Made by a program: the position numbers and the translations under genes. The notes beneath the pieces were generated by a model, which saw nothing but the letters and a program-made list of their open reading frames with translations, had not been told where the DNA came from and searched no databases. A stretch of 64,000 nt of DNA from Lutimonas halocynthiae (GTDB lineage: Bacteria; Bacteroidota; Bacteroidia; Flavobacteriales; Flavobacteriaceae): assembly GCF_030409835.1 (NCBI RefSeq), contig NZ_JAUFQO010000016.1:434001-498000 (forward strand), read 5' to 3'. Shown piece by piece: positions 18,922 through 26,738 of the stretch; position 1 is the stretch's first letter, and every line of letters starts with the position of its first letter.

Positions 18922-20160
18922 CTACTTCCCTTTTAAACCTTCTAAACGTTCTTTATGAGCATCAGAACCCGATAATTCATAGGCCTTTGTTACATTCTTT
19001 AGTGCATTCTCTGTGTCGTTTTGACTTTCATAATAATCAGCCAATGAATCATAGGCATTCGCATCATTAGGAAAGTATTCCGTATTCAATTGAAAATACA
19101 TAAGGGCCTTGTCAAAATTTCCCATATCCATACTCATATAGCCACTCATATTGAATAGAAAATTAGGGTATGGAGCCACAGCGTAACCAAAGTGCTCTTT
19201 TAGTTTTTTCTCACGACGTTTGATTATCTGGTATAAAACATCATTTGGTGTTTGCGGATCATTAAACTTATTAATATCCTCCATTTGATACCATGAAAAT
19301 AGCCCAATCATCCCATCCATTATTGAAGGTAAAGGAATGGTTCCATGCAGGTCATTAGGATAAAATTTCCATTGAAAATTTAGTTCGTTCTCTTTATTGG
19401 CCTTCATTATTTCCGACATTTCGATAATGGATCTGGCAAACAATGTATATTCCGTAGTGTCTTTCATCACATTATCAATCGTAATATCGGTGTCAGCCAT
19501 GTGCAATTGCCCCCCTAGCGACACAAACAAAGACTTACCTGCAAAACTTTTTTGACTTAAAATATCTTTTGATTCCTTAAGTAATTTCTGTTGATCCCAA
19601 TCCATACTTGGGTCAATCGCAAGATAATTTTCGAATAATTCAGTATGATTCAATAACATATTCACGGTAAAAAGCCCACCGTATGAATGTCCTATCAATG
19701 TTCTGTAATTTGTCACAGGATAATGATCCTCAACAAAAGGAATTAATTCTGACTCAATGAATGAGGTAAATTTATCTGCTGCTCCATTTTCTTGATTATA
19801 TGCCTGCCCTCTTCTTTCAGAAAGTTCTGAGGTAGTAAGGTCTCTGGTTCTGCTTTCAGCATTTGAAATACCAACAAGAATCATATCAGGCATAAAACCT
19901 CCACTATAAAAACTGTGAACAGTTTGCAAAGCATTAAGCATAACATCTCCATCCAATAAAAAGACGACAGGATATTTAGTGTCACTACCTTCTACATAAC
20001 TGTCCGGAAGCACCACATAAAACTCTCTTGTCTCGTTTAAGACCTCAGAGTGAACACTGTCTTTAAGTCCAATCTGAATAAGATAATCTGATTGAGCCTG
20101 ACCTTTAAGGCTAATAAATAAAAAGGCGATAATTGTTGATAGGAGTAATTTCTTGATCAT
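18922..20160 (-). CDS. Exported Fes/EstD-type alpha/beta hydrolase with C-terminal TPRs
   Basis: 412 residues. Signal peptide about 1-23 (SLKGQAQ). Esterase domain about 25-300: FYVVLPDSY, YPVVFLLDGD, the nucleophile elbow GHSYGG (157-162, Ser159), and a late His in NDLHGTIP (about 270). The putative esterase family includes enterochelin esterases and S-formylglutathione hydrolase-like enzymes. Residues about 335-405 form two tetratricopeptide repeats (ALMYFQLNTEYFPNDANAYD is a clear one), an arrangement common in Bacteroidota. Periplasmic ester hydrolase of unknown substrate. Confidence 0.85.
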   Translation of the reverse strand: MIKKLLLSTIIAFLFISLKGQAQSDYLIQIGLKDSVHSEVLNETREFYVVLPDSYVEGSDTKYPVVFLLDGDVMLNALQTVHSFYSGGFMPDMILVGISNAESRTRDLTTSELSERRGQAYNQENGAADKFTSFIESELIPFVEDHYPVTNYRTLIGHSYGGLFTVNMLLNHTELFENYLAIDPSMDWDQQKLLKESKDILSQKSFAGKSLFVSLGGQLHMADTDITIDNVMKDTTEYTLFARSIIEMSEIMKANKENELNFQWKFYPNDLHGTIPLPSIMDGMIGLFSWYQMEDINKFNDPQTPNDVLYQIIKRREKKLKEHFGYAVAPYPNFLFNMSGYMSMDMGNFDKALMYFQLNTEYFPNDANAYDSLADYYESQNDTENALKNVTKAYELSGSDAHKERLEGLKGK

Positions 20161-20356
20161 AAAATTAGGTTTAAAAGAGGTTTGTTTATAAAGTTTTTGA
20201 AAGAATCAATAATTGTGCCTAAATCTAAAACCACGAAGATTTTATCTTTTTTCTCCAGTAATTTGATTTTTTCTTGATCTCCTTCTAACCAGAATTTAAC
20301 TTAAGAGTGCAATTAGATAATGTATGGGTTTGAGTTTAATTTGAAGCAAGTTAGCG

Positions 20357-20364
20357 TAACTTTG
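20357..20364 (+). promoter_or_regulatory. -7 promoter box of rluE, close to a leaderless start
   Basis: TAACTTTG matches the Bacteroidota -7 consensus TAnnTTTG exactly. Its last base is only six bases before the ATG at 20371, so the transcript would begin at or next to the start codon. No good -33 TTG lies at the expected spacing. Confidence 0.5.
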
Positions 20365-20370
20365 CATTAG

Positions 20371-20961
20371 ATGGAAATACAGGCAAAACATTATAAAATA
20401 TACAAACCTTTTGGCATGTTAAGTCAATTTCACTCCAATGCGCCAAAAGAAAAATATAAGAAACAGTTTTTAGGTGAACTTTATGATTTTCCTGAAGGGA
20501 TAATGCCTGTAGGAAGGTTGGATGAAAAATCAGAAGGCCTGTTATTACTGACTACTGATGGTGAATTATCATATCAAATAAATAATTCAGGTATAGAAAA
20601 AGAATATTGGGCCCAATTAGATGGAAATATCACTGAAGAGGCAATTGAAAGACTCTGCAGAGGAGTTGATATTGGCTTACTTGGCAAAATTTACAGAACA
20701 AAACCCTGCAAGGCTCAAATACTTGATCAAGCACCAAATTTACAAGCGGCGTCTATCAAACTTCGAATTGGCAGACATAGACCTAGTTCCTGGATTAGTA
20801 TCATCTTGACAGAAGGAAAATTCAGGCAAGTAAGAAAAATGACGGCGAGTGTTGGTTTCCCAACTTTAAGACTGGTGCGAAGTCGCATTGGCAATATTCA
20901 TTTGAATGAATTATCTCCTGGTCAAATTGAAAGTATCTCTATAGATATGAAACAAGTCTAG
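20371..20961 (+). CDS. rluE: 23S rRNA pseudouridine synthase, RluE-like
   Basis: 196 residues, the length of RluE, which lacks an S4 domain. The catalytic motif is VGRLDEKSEGLLLLT with Asp51. YKPFGMLSQF near the N-terminus and EGKFRQVRKMTASVGFPTLRLVR near the C-terminus (about 150-170) are the standard RsuA/RluB/RluE landmarks. It converts a uridine of 23S rRNA to pseudouridine. Convergent with the 77-aa gene, ten bases apart. Confidence 0.9.
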   Translation: MEIQAKHYKIYKPFGMLSQFHSNAPKEKYKKQFLGELYDFPEGIMPVGRLDEKSEGLLLLTTDGELSYQINNSGIEKEYWAQLDGNITEEAIERLCRGVDIGLLGKIYRTKPCKAQILDQAPNLQAASIKLRIGRHRPSSWISIILTEGKFRQVRKMTASVGFPTLRLVRSRIGNIHLNELSPGQIESISIDMKQV

Positions 20962-20970
20962 GAAATTAAA

Positions 20971-21204
20971 TCAATGAAGCTCCACACAGTAAATACTATT
21001 TGATATCAAGACTGATTCTATGTCTTGAGCAATGTTTGATTTAGAGTCAACTCTAAGTATATGATCGCGATCTTCAAAATCGAAGTCAATTTGAACTATG
21101 TTATCAAATGAATCCAAGAGTGATAATACCTCCGGTTTTTGAAAAGATTCAATATCAGTCTTGAATATTGAAATTGTTGATGTTCTAGGGTTTATTTCCA
21201 CCAT
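20971..21204 (-). CDS. 77-aa protein, ferredoxin-like (HMA-like) fold suspected, function unknown
   Basis: Small acidic protein with predicted order beta-alpha-beta-beta-alpha-beta: STISIFKTDI, QKPEVLSLLDSF, NIVQIDFDFED, HILRVDSK, DIESVLIS, YCVELH. That order matches heavy-metal-associated-like folds, but the CxxC metal motif is absent and only one cysteine is present. Its ATG overlaps the end of the MBL-fold gene by 13 bases, so it is the third gene of the tetR operon. I do not recognise a family. Confidence 0.68.
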   Translation of the reverse strand: MVEINPRTSTISIFKTDIESFQKPEVLSLLDSFDNIVQIDFDFEDRDHILRVDSKSNIAQDIESVLISNSIYCVELH

Positions 21205-22313
21205 GATGGGTCATTATTTGAGTTATTCGTTATTTTAATTTCTTCTCCTATTCTAGGAGTTATAAGATTTACATTGAGTTCTTTTGCTTTTAATGAAATC
21301 CTTTCAACAGGTTCCGTCCAGCTATGCATTCCTAGTTTAAAAGCGCCCCAATGAATCGGCATAACCATTTTAGCCTTGACGTCTAAAGCAGCTTGTGCTG
21401 TTTCTTCAGGAAACATGTGAATTTCAGACCATAGCTCATTGTATTGTCCACATTCCATCATAGCAAAATCAAAAGGCCCGAACTTGGCACCAATCTCTTT
21501 AAAATGAGGTCCATAACCGCTATCCCCACTAAAAAAAATACTTTCCGATTCAGACTGTATCACCCAGGAACTCCACAGCGTATTCGACCTGTCAGTTAGC
21601 CCTCTTCCAGAAAAATGTTGCGCCGGAGTACAGGTAAATGTTAAATTTTCAACTTTCGCTTCCTGCCACCAATCTAACTCTATGATACGATCAGAAGGAA
21701 TATCCCATTCAGCCAAATGTGCGCCTACTCCTAAAGGAACATAAAACATATTTACTTTGTCCTTGAGCTTTTGTATCGATCCATAGTCCAGGTGATCGTA
21801 GTGATCATGGGAAATTAATACAGCGTCAATATTTGGTAATTTTTCAATTTCGATAGGAAGCTTTTTACTGAATCTGTTTGTGCCTAACATAGGGTGCGGA
21901 GCCGGAACTTTGCCGAACATGGGATCTATCAAAATATTTGTTTGCTCCATTTGAATTAAAAAAGTAGAATGCCCAAACCATATCAATCTTGTTTTATCCT
22001 TGTAAGTCACAATATCCAAAGAGTCTATGCTTTTAACCAGGATATCATTTTTAGGAGTCGTATTAGGAATAGGGTTAAAAAAACCCACCAAACTCTTTCT
22101 CATATCAGAAAAACTCATATCTAGCTTTACATCCTGCTCGTTCACAAATTTTCCTTCTTCATAATTATCCGATTTAACATAAATCGCCTTTTGCTCTTTT
22201 GTAGCAGAACCGCCAAATTCAGGACTGAAATTAACAAACAAAACTATTGTCAAAAAAAGTAATAGCAACAAACTCATTATAATTAATCCCATCTTTTTAA
22301 GTATTTTAATCAT
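21192..22313 (-). CDS. NAPE-PLD-like MBL-fold metallohydrolase, membrane-anchored
   Basis: 373 residues from the ATG at 22313; a TTG at 22337 would extend it but is not needed. One N-terminal membrane helix (about 8-28). The metallo-beta-lactamase core contains FGHSTFLIQ, the zinc motif HDHYDH (169-174), FTCTPAQHFSGRG, FFSGDSGYG and MPIHWGAF, the usual pattern of bacterial relatives of N-acyl-phosphatidylethanolamine phospholipase D and of UlaG-like lactonases. Likely hydrolyses a lipid or lactone at the membrane. A paralogue with the same layout is at 30420. The upstream TetR gene and a matching palindrome suggest control by that regulator. Confidence 0.85.
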   Translation of the reverse strand: MIKILKKMGLIIMSLLLLLFLTIVLFVNFSPEFGGSATKEQKAIYVKSDNYEEGKFVNEQDVKLDMSFSDMRKSLVGFFNPIPNTTPKNDILVKSIDSLDIVTYKDKTRLIWFGHSTFLIQMEQTNILIDPMFGKVPAPHPMLGTNRFSKKLPIEIEKLPNIDAVLISHDHYDHLDYGSIQKLKDKVNMFYVPLGVGAHLAEWDIPSDRIIELDWWQEAKVENLTFTCTPAQHFSGRGLTDRSNTLWSSWVIQSESESIFFSGDSGYGPHFKEIGAKFGPFDFAMMECGQYNELWSEIHMFPEETAQAALDVKAKMVMPIHWGAFKLGMHSWTEPVERISLKAKELNVNLITPRIGEEIKITNNSNNDPSWWK

Positions 22314-22330
22314 GCTTTCTCCCTTATTGC

Positions 22331-22344
22331 CGAACAATTATTCG
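22331..22344. promoter_or_regulatory. Operator-like palindrome between tetR and the MBL gene
   Basis: CGAACAATTATTCG, 18 bases upstream of the MBL ATG at 22313. It closely matches the centre of the palindrome upstream of tetR (CGAATATTTATTCG), including the flanks CC on the left and ATT on the right. Probably a second binding site for the same TetR protein. Confidence 0.5.
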
Positions 22345-22362
22345 ATTTTGTGTCAAAAAATT

Positions 22363-22935
22363 TTAACTTTTAATAGCGTCCCACATCAGTGAAAACATTA
22401 AATCATTATCTTTTTTATTCAATTTCAATTTATTGCTTAGAATTAATTTGATCGTTTCAGACATCATTGAACCAATCACCGCTGATAATATTTCATTATC
22501 AACATTCTTAATCAAGCCCTCTTTTTTGCCAAGATCCAGCAATGAATTTGCCATTTGAGCCTTTTCATCTTTTATTTCACTTGGAATCAATTTATAATAA
22601 GGAGATTGTTTAACCTGATGCAAGAAACTCATTTCTTTGCTATGGTTAATACCGAAATCAAGCCAGTAAAGCCAAACGGATCTTAGTTTTAGTTTATACG
22701 GAAGCCCGTCTTTCACTTCTTTGTTACTGCTTTGTGAAACATTCTTTATAAGTTTAGTAGCAATTGAAACAATAAGATCTTCCTTGTTCTTATAATAAAC
22801 ATACAATGTTGAGGGAGAAACACCAACCTTTCGAGCCAGTTCCGCCATTTTAACACCAGCAAAACCTTTATCAAATACAATGTCAATTGTTTCAGTAACA
22901 ATTGATATTCTTTTGGTTTCATCTTTGAGTTTCAT
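22363..22935 (-). CDS. TetR-family transcriptional regulator
   Basis: 190 residues. The N-terminal DNA-binding domain is clear: FDKGFAGVKMAELARKVGVSPSTLYVYYKNKEDLI (about 22-56), with the recognition helix in GVSPSTLYVYY. The C-terminal part (about 60-190) is a helical ligand-binding domain. It precedes the MBL-fold gene on the same strand and probably controls its own operon through the palindromes at 22949-22980 and 22331-22344. The inducer is unknown; a lipid or membrane-active compound would fit the operon. Confidence 0.9.
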   Translation of the reverse strand: MKLKDETKRISIVTETIDIVFDKGFAGVKMAELARKVGVSPSTLYVYYKNKEDLIVSIATKLIKNVSQSSNKEVKDGLPYKLKLRSVWLYWLDFGINHSKEMSFLHQVKQSPYYKLIPSEIKDEKAQMANSLLDLGKKEGLIKNVDNEILSAVIGSMMSETIKLILSNKLKLNKKDNDLMFSLMWDAIKS

Positions 22936-22948
22936 TTGGCAAATATAA

Positions 22949-22980
22949 ATAATTAACCGAATATTTATTCGATTAATTAT
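22949..22980. promoter_or_regulatory. Near-perfect 32-base palindrome, candidate TetR operator
   Basis: Left arm ATAATTAACCGAATA (22949-22963), right arm TATTCGATTAATTAT (22966-22980), with two central T residues. The 15-base arms are complementary except at one position. It begins 14 bases upstream of the tetR start codon. A shorter related palindrome is found before the MBL gene. Confidence 0.7.
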
Positions 22981-22986
22981 AATTTG

Positions 22987-24297
22987 TTAAATAACACTTA
23001 CACGAACCTTCTTTTTCTTGAGTCTGGTATTATTTAGCTCAGAAACCAATTGAGCTGCTAACGTAACCGGGACAGCAACAAAAGTACAATCCTGCTTTAA
23101 TTCGATTACTCCAAGCTGGTCTTTATTAAGGTTACCTTGCTTAAAAAATAATCCAGCAATATCTCCTTTCGAGATTTTATCCTTTCGGCCTCCCGATATA
23201 AATAGGGTTTGCCAATATTGAGCCTTCTTCACCCCCTCCTTCAATGTCTTCTGTACTTCTACATCCTTCATAAAGTCTGGTAAATACTCTTTTTCCCAAG
23301 CCAAGACATAGGCGGTTCCTTTTGCATTAACCCTTGCAGTTCTACCATTTCTATGGGTAAATTCTTCCTTCATTCGCGGCAGTTCATAATGAATGATGAA
23401 CTTCAATTCTGGAATGTCAATGCCTCTTGCAGCCAAATCAGTAGCAACAATTACCTGATACGTTCCGTTCCTGAATTTTATCAAAGTTCTTTCTCGGTCC
23501 TTTTGTTCCATCCCTCCATTAAAACAACCATGACTAATCTGGTGCTTCTCTAAATAATTACTTACTTCCTGAATACTATCCTTCAGATTACAAAAAATGA
23601 TACCAGGCTGGTTTCCCAGATGAAGTAACAATTCTAATAACTTTGGTAATTTATTTTTCGATGAGGATTCAACCCTTTTAACCACAAGTTTAGACACAAC
23701 ATCTTTTAAGTAATTAATAGTCTTTGGATTTTTAAAAGCTACAAATGGTTGGATATCTACCCCTTGAGTAGCCGATGTCAATATCCTTTTACGAACACTA
23801 GGCAGCTCTTTTATGATGGCTTTCATTTCTGATTCAAATCCTGTTTCTAAAGATTTATCAAATTCATCCAAAACTAAGGTATCAATATAATAGGTTGAGA
23901 ACCTGTTACTACGCACATGATCATTTATTCTTCCGGGTGTTCCAATCAGTATTGCAGGTTTGTGCTTTAGATCAATCTTATCTTTTGAAACCGCTCTGCC
24001 TCCGTAAACTGCGTTGACCTTAAAACCTGAACCCATCTCTCTGACAACCTGTTCGATTTGAATAGCTAATTCTCTGGAAGGTACCAATATGAGTGCCTGT
24101 ACCTCTTTGCAATCTGCATCTAAAGCTTTTATTATTGGTAATAAAAAAGCTAGTGTTTTACCAGTTCCTGTAGGAGACAGTAATATTGTATTTTCATTTG
24201 TTTCTATAATAGGAATAGCTTCCTTCTGCATCTTATTCAACTCATGTATCTTGAGTTTCTCGAGAATAGCCTGTTGTTCTTTGATAATATTTGCCAT
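22987..24297 (-). CDS. DEAD-box-like RNA helicase with DEFD motif II and DbpA-type RNA-binding domain
   Basis: 436 residues. RecA domain 1 has SPTGTGKT (41-48), PSRELA, GTPGR, and motif II as DEFD (144-147) instead of DEAD, then TSATQ as motif III. RecA domain 2 has the ARGIDIPE and HRNGRTAR motifs. The C-terminus (about 365-436, KISKGDIAGLFFKQGNL onwards) looks like the RRM-like RNA-binding domain that follows the helicase core in DbpA, which binds 23S rRNA. Expected role: ATP-dependent RNA unwinding in ribosome assembly. Encoded 23 bases downstream of the RhlE-like gene, in the same direction. Confidence 0.85.
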   Translation of the reverse strand: MANIIKEQQAILEKLKIHELNKMQKEAIPIIETNENTILLSPTGTGKTLAFLLPIIKALDADCKEVQALILVPSRELAIQIEQVVREMGSGFKVNAVYGGRAVSKDKIDLKHKPAILIGTPGRINDHVRSNRFSTYYIDTLVLDEFDKSLETGFESEMKAIIKELPSVRKRILTSATQGVDIQPFVAFKNPKTINYLKDVVSKLVVKRVESSSKNKLPKLLELLLHLGNQPGIIFCNLKDSIQEVSNYLEKHQISHGCFNGGMEQKDRERTLIKFRNGTYQVIVATDLAARGIDIPELKFIIHYELPRMKEEFTHRNGRTARVNAKGTAYVLAWEKEYLPDFMKDVEVQKTLKEGVKKAQYWQTLFISGGRKDKISKGDIAGLFFKQGNLNKDQLGVIELKQDCTFVAVPVTLAAQLVSELNNTRLKKKKVRVSVI

Positions 24298-24320
24298 GGG
24301 TGTGTCTGGTAGAAAATATT

Positions 24321-25643
24321 TTATTTTCTTTTATTTACAATTGGTGGTTTAACCTTATTCTTTAAATGATCTGCCAAGATCTTGTCTACTAACTCATCTT
24401 TGGTAAGGTGATGAAATACAGTGTGGATCTGGCTCCTGAATTCAGGTGAAATTTCACGGTTTGGTTTGCTTTTAAATATTTTTTTTGCCCATAGCAAAGC
24501 ATTGTTTTCTTCTATATTTTTAGCAGCAGCTTTTTGGTGCTTTGTAAAGCTTAGACCAAGCTCTTTTTCGAAATCAGGAATTTCAATTTCCTCTTCTTTC
24601 TGGATTACACTCAAAGAAAAACCTTTTGCTCCTGCTCTGGCTGTTCTACCACTTCTATGCACATATGTTTCATAAACAGCTGGTAAATGGTAATTCACTA
24701 CATAAGAGATTTCCTTAACGTCTATTCCACGAGCTGCCAGATCTGTTGCTACCAGAATATCGATATGTCCTTCTCTGAATTGCCCCATAATTCGATCGCG
24801 AATGCCCTGACTCAGACTTCCATGTAGTGCTCCTGAAGAGAATTTATTAATCGCTAAATTTTTGGCCAATTTATTAACAGCTGCTTTGGTTTTACAAAAT
24901 ATGATTCCTCTTTCTCCTTCTCTTGAGCTTAAAAAATGCATCAAAACATCCAATTTTTCAATAGGCTCTACTACTACATATTGATGATCAATCCCTTGAT
25001 GTCCAACAGTATCCATGTCAGCACTCACCTGGGTAATATGTTTTGACATATAATTTTGAATCAACTGTTTGATCGTGCCTGGCATGGTTGCGGTAAAGAG
25101 CCATGTTCGTTTCTCTTTAGGAAGTGAAGTGAAGATCTCATCTAGCCCTTGTTTTAATGAGCCAATCATTTCATCAGCCTCATCGAGAACCAAATAGCCT
25201 ATCTGGCTCAAATCAACAGCACCTCGCTTCATTAAATCAATTAACCTTCCTGGTGTAGCAACTAAAATATGAGTCGCTTGAGTCAAACGCTCAATTTGTG
25301 GTTTAATCGGAATTCCTCCACAGGTTGCTGCTATAGATAGCTCAGGCATATTACTGGCATATGACTGAAGATTTTGAAATATTTGTTGACCTAATTCACG
25401 GGTCGGAGCAAGTATCAAAGCCTGTACATTAGGTTTAGTTGCATCTACTAATTGTAAAAGAGGCAAACCAAAGGCTGCGGTTTTACCTGTCCCTGTCTTT
25501 GCCAGACCAACAAAGTCTTTTTTTTGTTCTAAAAGAATAGGGATCGATTTTTGTTGAATATCAGTAGGAACATCTATTTTTAGTTCTTTCAAACTTTTTT
25601 GAAGCGCTCCATTAATACCAAGGGAAGAAAAATTTGGTGACAT
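24321..25643 (-). CDS. DEAD-box RNA helicase, RhlE-like
   Basis: 440 residues. All DEAD-box motifs are visible: AKTGTGKT (48-55), PTRELGQQ, TPGRLIDL, DEAD (154-157), motif III as TATMP, DLAARGIDV and HRSGRTAR. The short basic C-terminal tail (ENNALLWAKKIFKSKPNREI and a KNKVKPPIVNKRK end) probably aids RNA binding. Role: RNA remodelling in ribosome biogenesis or decay. Transcribed ahead of the DEFD helicase gene; the D-peptide unit and its terminator lie just upstream. Confidence 0.88.
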   Translation of the reverse strand: MSPNFSSLGINGALQKSLKELKIDVPTDIQQKSIPILLEQKKDFVGLAKTGTGKTAAFGLPLLQLVDATKPNVQALILAPTRELGQQIFQNLQSYASNMPELSIAATCGGIPIKPQIERLTQATHILVATPGRLIDLMKRGAVDLSQIGYLVLDEADEMIGSLKQGLDEIFTSLPKEKRTWLFTATMPGTIKQLIQNYMSKHITQVSADMDTVGHQGIDHQYVVVEPIEKLDVLMHFLSSREGERGIIFCKTKAAVNKLAKNLAINKFSSGALHGSLSQGIRDRIMGQFREGHIDILVATDLAARGIDVKEISYVVNYHLPAVYETYVHRSGRTARAGAKGFSLSVIQKEEEIEIPDFEKELGLSFTKHQKAAAKNIEENNALLWAKKIFKSKPNREISPEFRSQIHTVFHHLTKDELVDKILADHLKNKVKPPIVNKRK

Positions 25644-25711
25644 ATATTTATTTTAGGCAAAGATAGGTAGCAGAATCGAGTCAATCACATTGCATCGATA
25701 AAGATTTACTG

Positions 25712-25742
25712 TATAAAAAAGGCCCCTTAAAAAGGAGCCTTT
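25712..25742 (-). terminator. Intrinsic terminator after peptide D
   Basis: On the minus strand the stem AAAGGCTCC / GGGGCCTTT (one G-U pair) is followed by six T residues. It starts nine bases after the stop codon of the 36-aa peptide gene and separates that gene from the helicase pair. Confidence 0.85.
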
Positions 25743-25750
25743 AGTTATGA

Positions 25751-25861
25751 TTATCTAAATCTTCGTTTGACATTCCAATTGACTGCCTTCGCGTTGCTAA
25801 AGTAAAGTGTCTGAACACCCTCCTTTGAGCTTACCATTGTTTTAATTTCGTTAATTTTCAT
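25751..25861 (-). CDS. 36-aa basic peptide D of the W-motif micropeptide family
   Basis: ATG at 25861, TAA at 25751-25753, 36 residues, no signal peptide. The C-terminal half reads LYFSNAKAVNWNVKRRFR, matching the other three family members by FSN, K-x-V-x-W and R-x-F; the linker after FSN is three residues shorter and the terminal Gly is lost. It has a full Bacteroidota promoter (25883-25912) and an intrinsic terminator directly behind it, so it is a dedicated single-gene transcript. No known family recognised. Possible roles are a regulatory or RNA-binding micropeptide or a precursor peptide; these are guesses. Confidence 0.7.
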   Translation of the reverse strand: MKINEIKTMVSSKEGVQTLYFSNAKAVNWNVKRRFR

Positions 25862-25882
25862 AGGTTATATAATTTGAGGGCG

Positions 25883-25912
25883 CAAAATTACTATAAATAT
25901 TAATATAAACAA
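25883..25912 (-). promoter_or_regulatory. Bacteroidota-type promoter of peptide D
   Basis: On the minus strand TTG (25912-25910), 19-base spacer, TAATTTTG (25890-25883). This fits TTG-N19-21-TAnnTTTG exactly. The -7 box ends 21 bases before the ATG at 25861. Confidence 0.75.
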
Positions 25913-25945
25913 CAAAAAATAATAATATTTATTATAAAATATTTC

Positions 25946-25995
25946 AACAAGCTGACAGAGACAGCTTTAACAAGCATTAAAAAGCCTTAACAAGC
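25946..25995 (-). repeat. Three phased direct repeats GCTTGTT upstream of the peptide D promoter
   Basis: On the minus strand GCTTGTT occurs at 25989-25995, 25969-25975 and 25946-25952, each followed by AAGG, AAAG or GAAA. Centre-to-centre spacing is 20 and 23 bases, about two helical turns, and the array lies 34-85 bases upstream of the -33 element. It looks like an activator-binding array. Confidence 0.5.
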
Positions 25996-26269
25996 AGTAA
26001 AATAAGGTTTTTTTACTTCCTGAAAATTAATCAACATATACAATAATACCCCGATTAGCACAGTAATTAACACTAAAATAGACTCTTAATTCGGTGTGTT
26101 TAATTTTTTCTGTCGCAAATTCAATCACAGCCTTATGCATTTTTTGTTCGATTTACTGATGATTACCATCATTTTAAGTCTCATTTCAAGTATAAAAAAT
26201 CGCAGATCATTTGCTTGCTTATATTCATCAAGCTCAGGCTCATGTTGATACAGCTGATTCATTAGATAA

Positions 26270-26731
26270 TTAATCTGATAACTTGTACCATTCAATATCT
26301 TGAAGGTTCTCACGTCTCCCCTTGCTATAAACTGGATAGTTCTTTACAAGGTAATTCACAATCACTTCCTGTTGCGCTCCTAATTCCCATAAATTTTGTG
26401 TTTCTTGCATCCATCGAATAGTAGCATTCCACCGTTCTTTATTCATTCTGTTTTGAATAATCAATTGGGCTGAATGACAAGCGGTGCAATGTGCAACAAC
26501 AACCATTAGGCCTTCACCTTCTTTTAATCCGGTACGCACATGAATCCCGTTTTCAATTTCATTACTAGTGAAGACAGGGTCATTGGGGATATTTTGAGGT
26601 TTATTATTGGATTGAACATACAGAAATAAACCCCCAACAAACAGAATTAGCATTCCGATAACTACAATAAAACCAAAAAGCTTCCTTTTGTTTATCGAAT
26701 CAAGGTCATGATTTTTATTTCTATTTTCCAT
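26270..26731 (-). CDS. Membrane-anchored monohaem cytochrome c, likely electron acceptor of the sulfite oxidase
   Basis: 153 residues. One membrane helix (about 18-40) anchors a periplasmic domain with a single haem motif CTACH (82-86); Met96 or Met108 could be the distal ligand. Encoded eight bases downstream of the molybdenum enzyme gene, the arrangement of SorA/SorB-type sulfite dehydrogenases, where the cytochrome takes electrons from the Mo subunit. Transcribed with the aldo/keto reductase and Mo subunit genes. Confidence 0.82.
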   Translation of the reverse strand: MENRNKNHDLDSINKRKLFGFIVVIGMLILFVGGLFLYVQSNNKPQNIPNDPVFTSNEIENGIHVRTGLKEGEGLMVVVAHCTACHSAQLIIQNRMNKERWNATIRWMQETQNLWELGAQQEVIVNYLVKNYPVYSKGRRENLQDIEWYKLSD

Positions 26732-26738
26732 AAATTCC

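Larger units (their letters stand above)
25862..26269. other. Intergenic region upstream of peptide D, AT-rich with repeats
   Basis: Contains the peptide D promoter, three direct repeats (25946-25995), and further AT-rich sequence toward the cytochrome gene. A 62-codon frame at 26125-26313 is open on the minus strand but shows no recognisable features and overlaps the cytochrome gene; I do not call it. Confidence 0.5.

Noticed and set aside
25946-25995. Direct repeats as a CRISPR array or replication iterons
   Set aside because: Only three seven-base units with no spacer-like regularity and no cas or rep gene nearby.
26125-26313. 62-codon open frame on the minus strand after the cytochrome gene
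   Set aside because: It overlaps the cytochrome coding end by 44 bases and has no recognisable motif; composition looks like chance.
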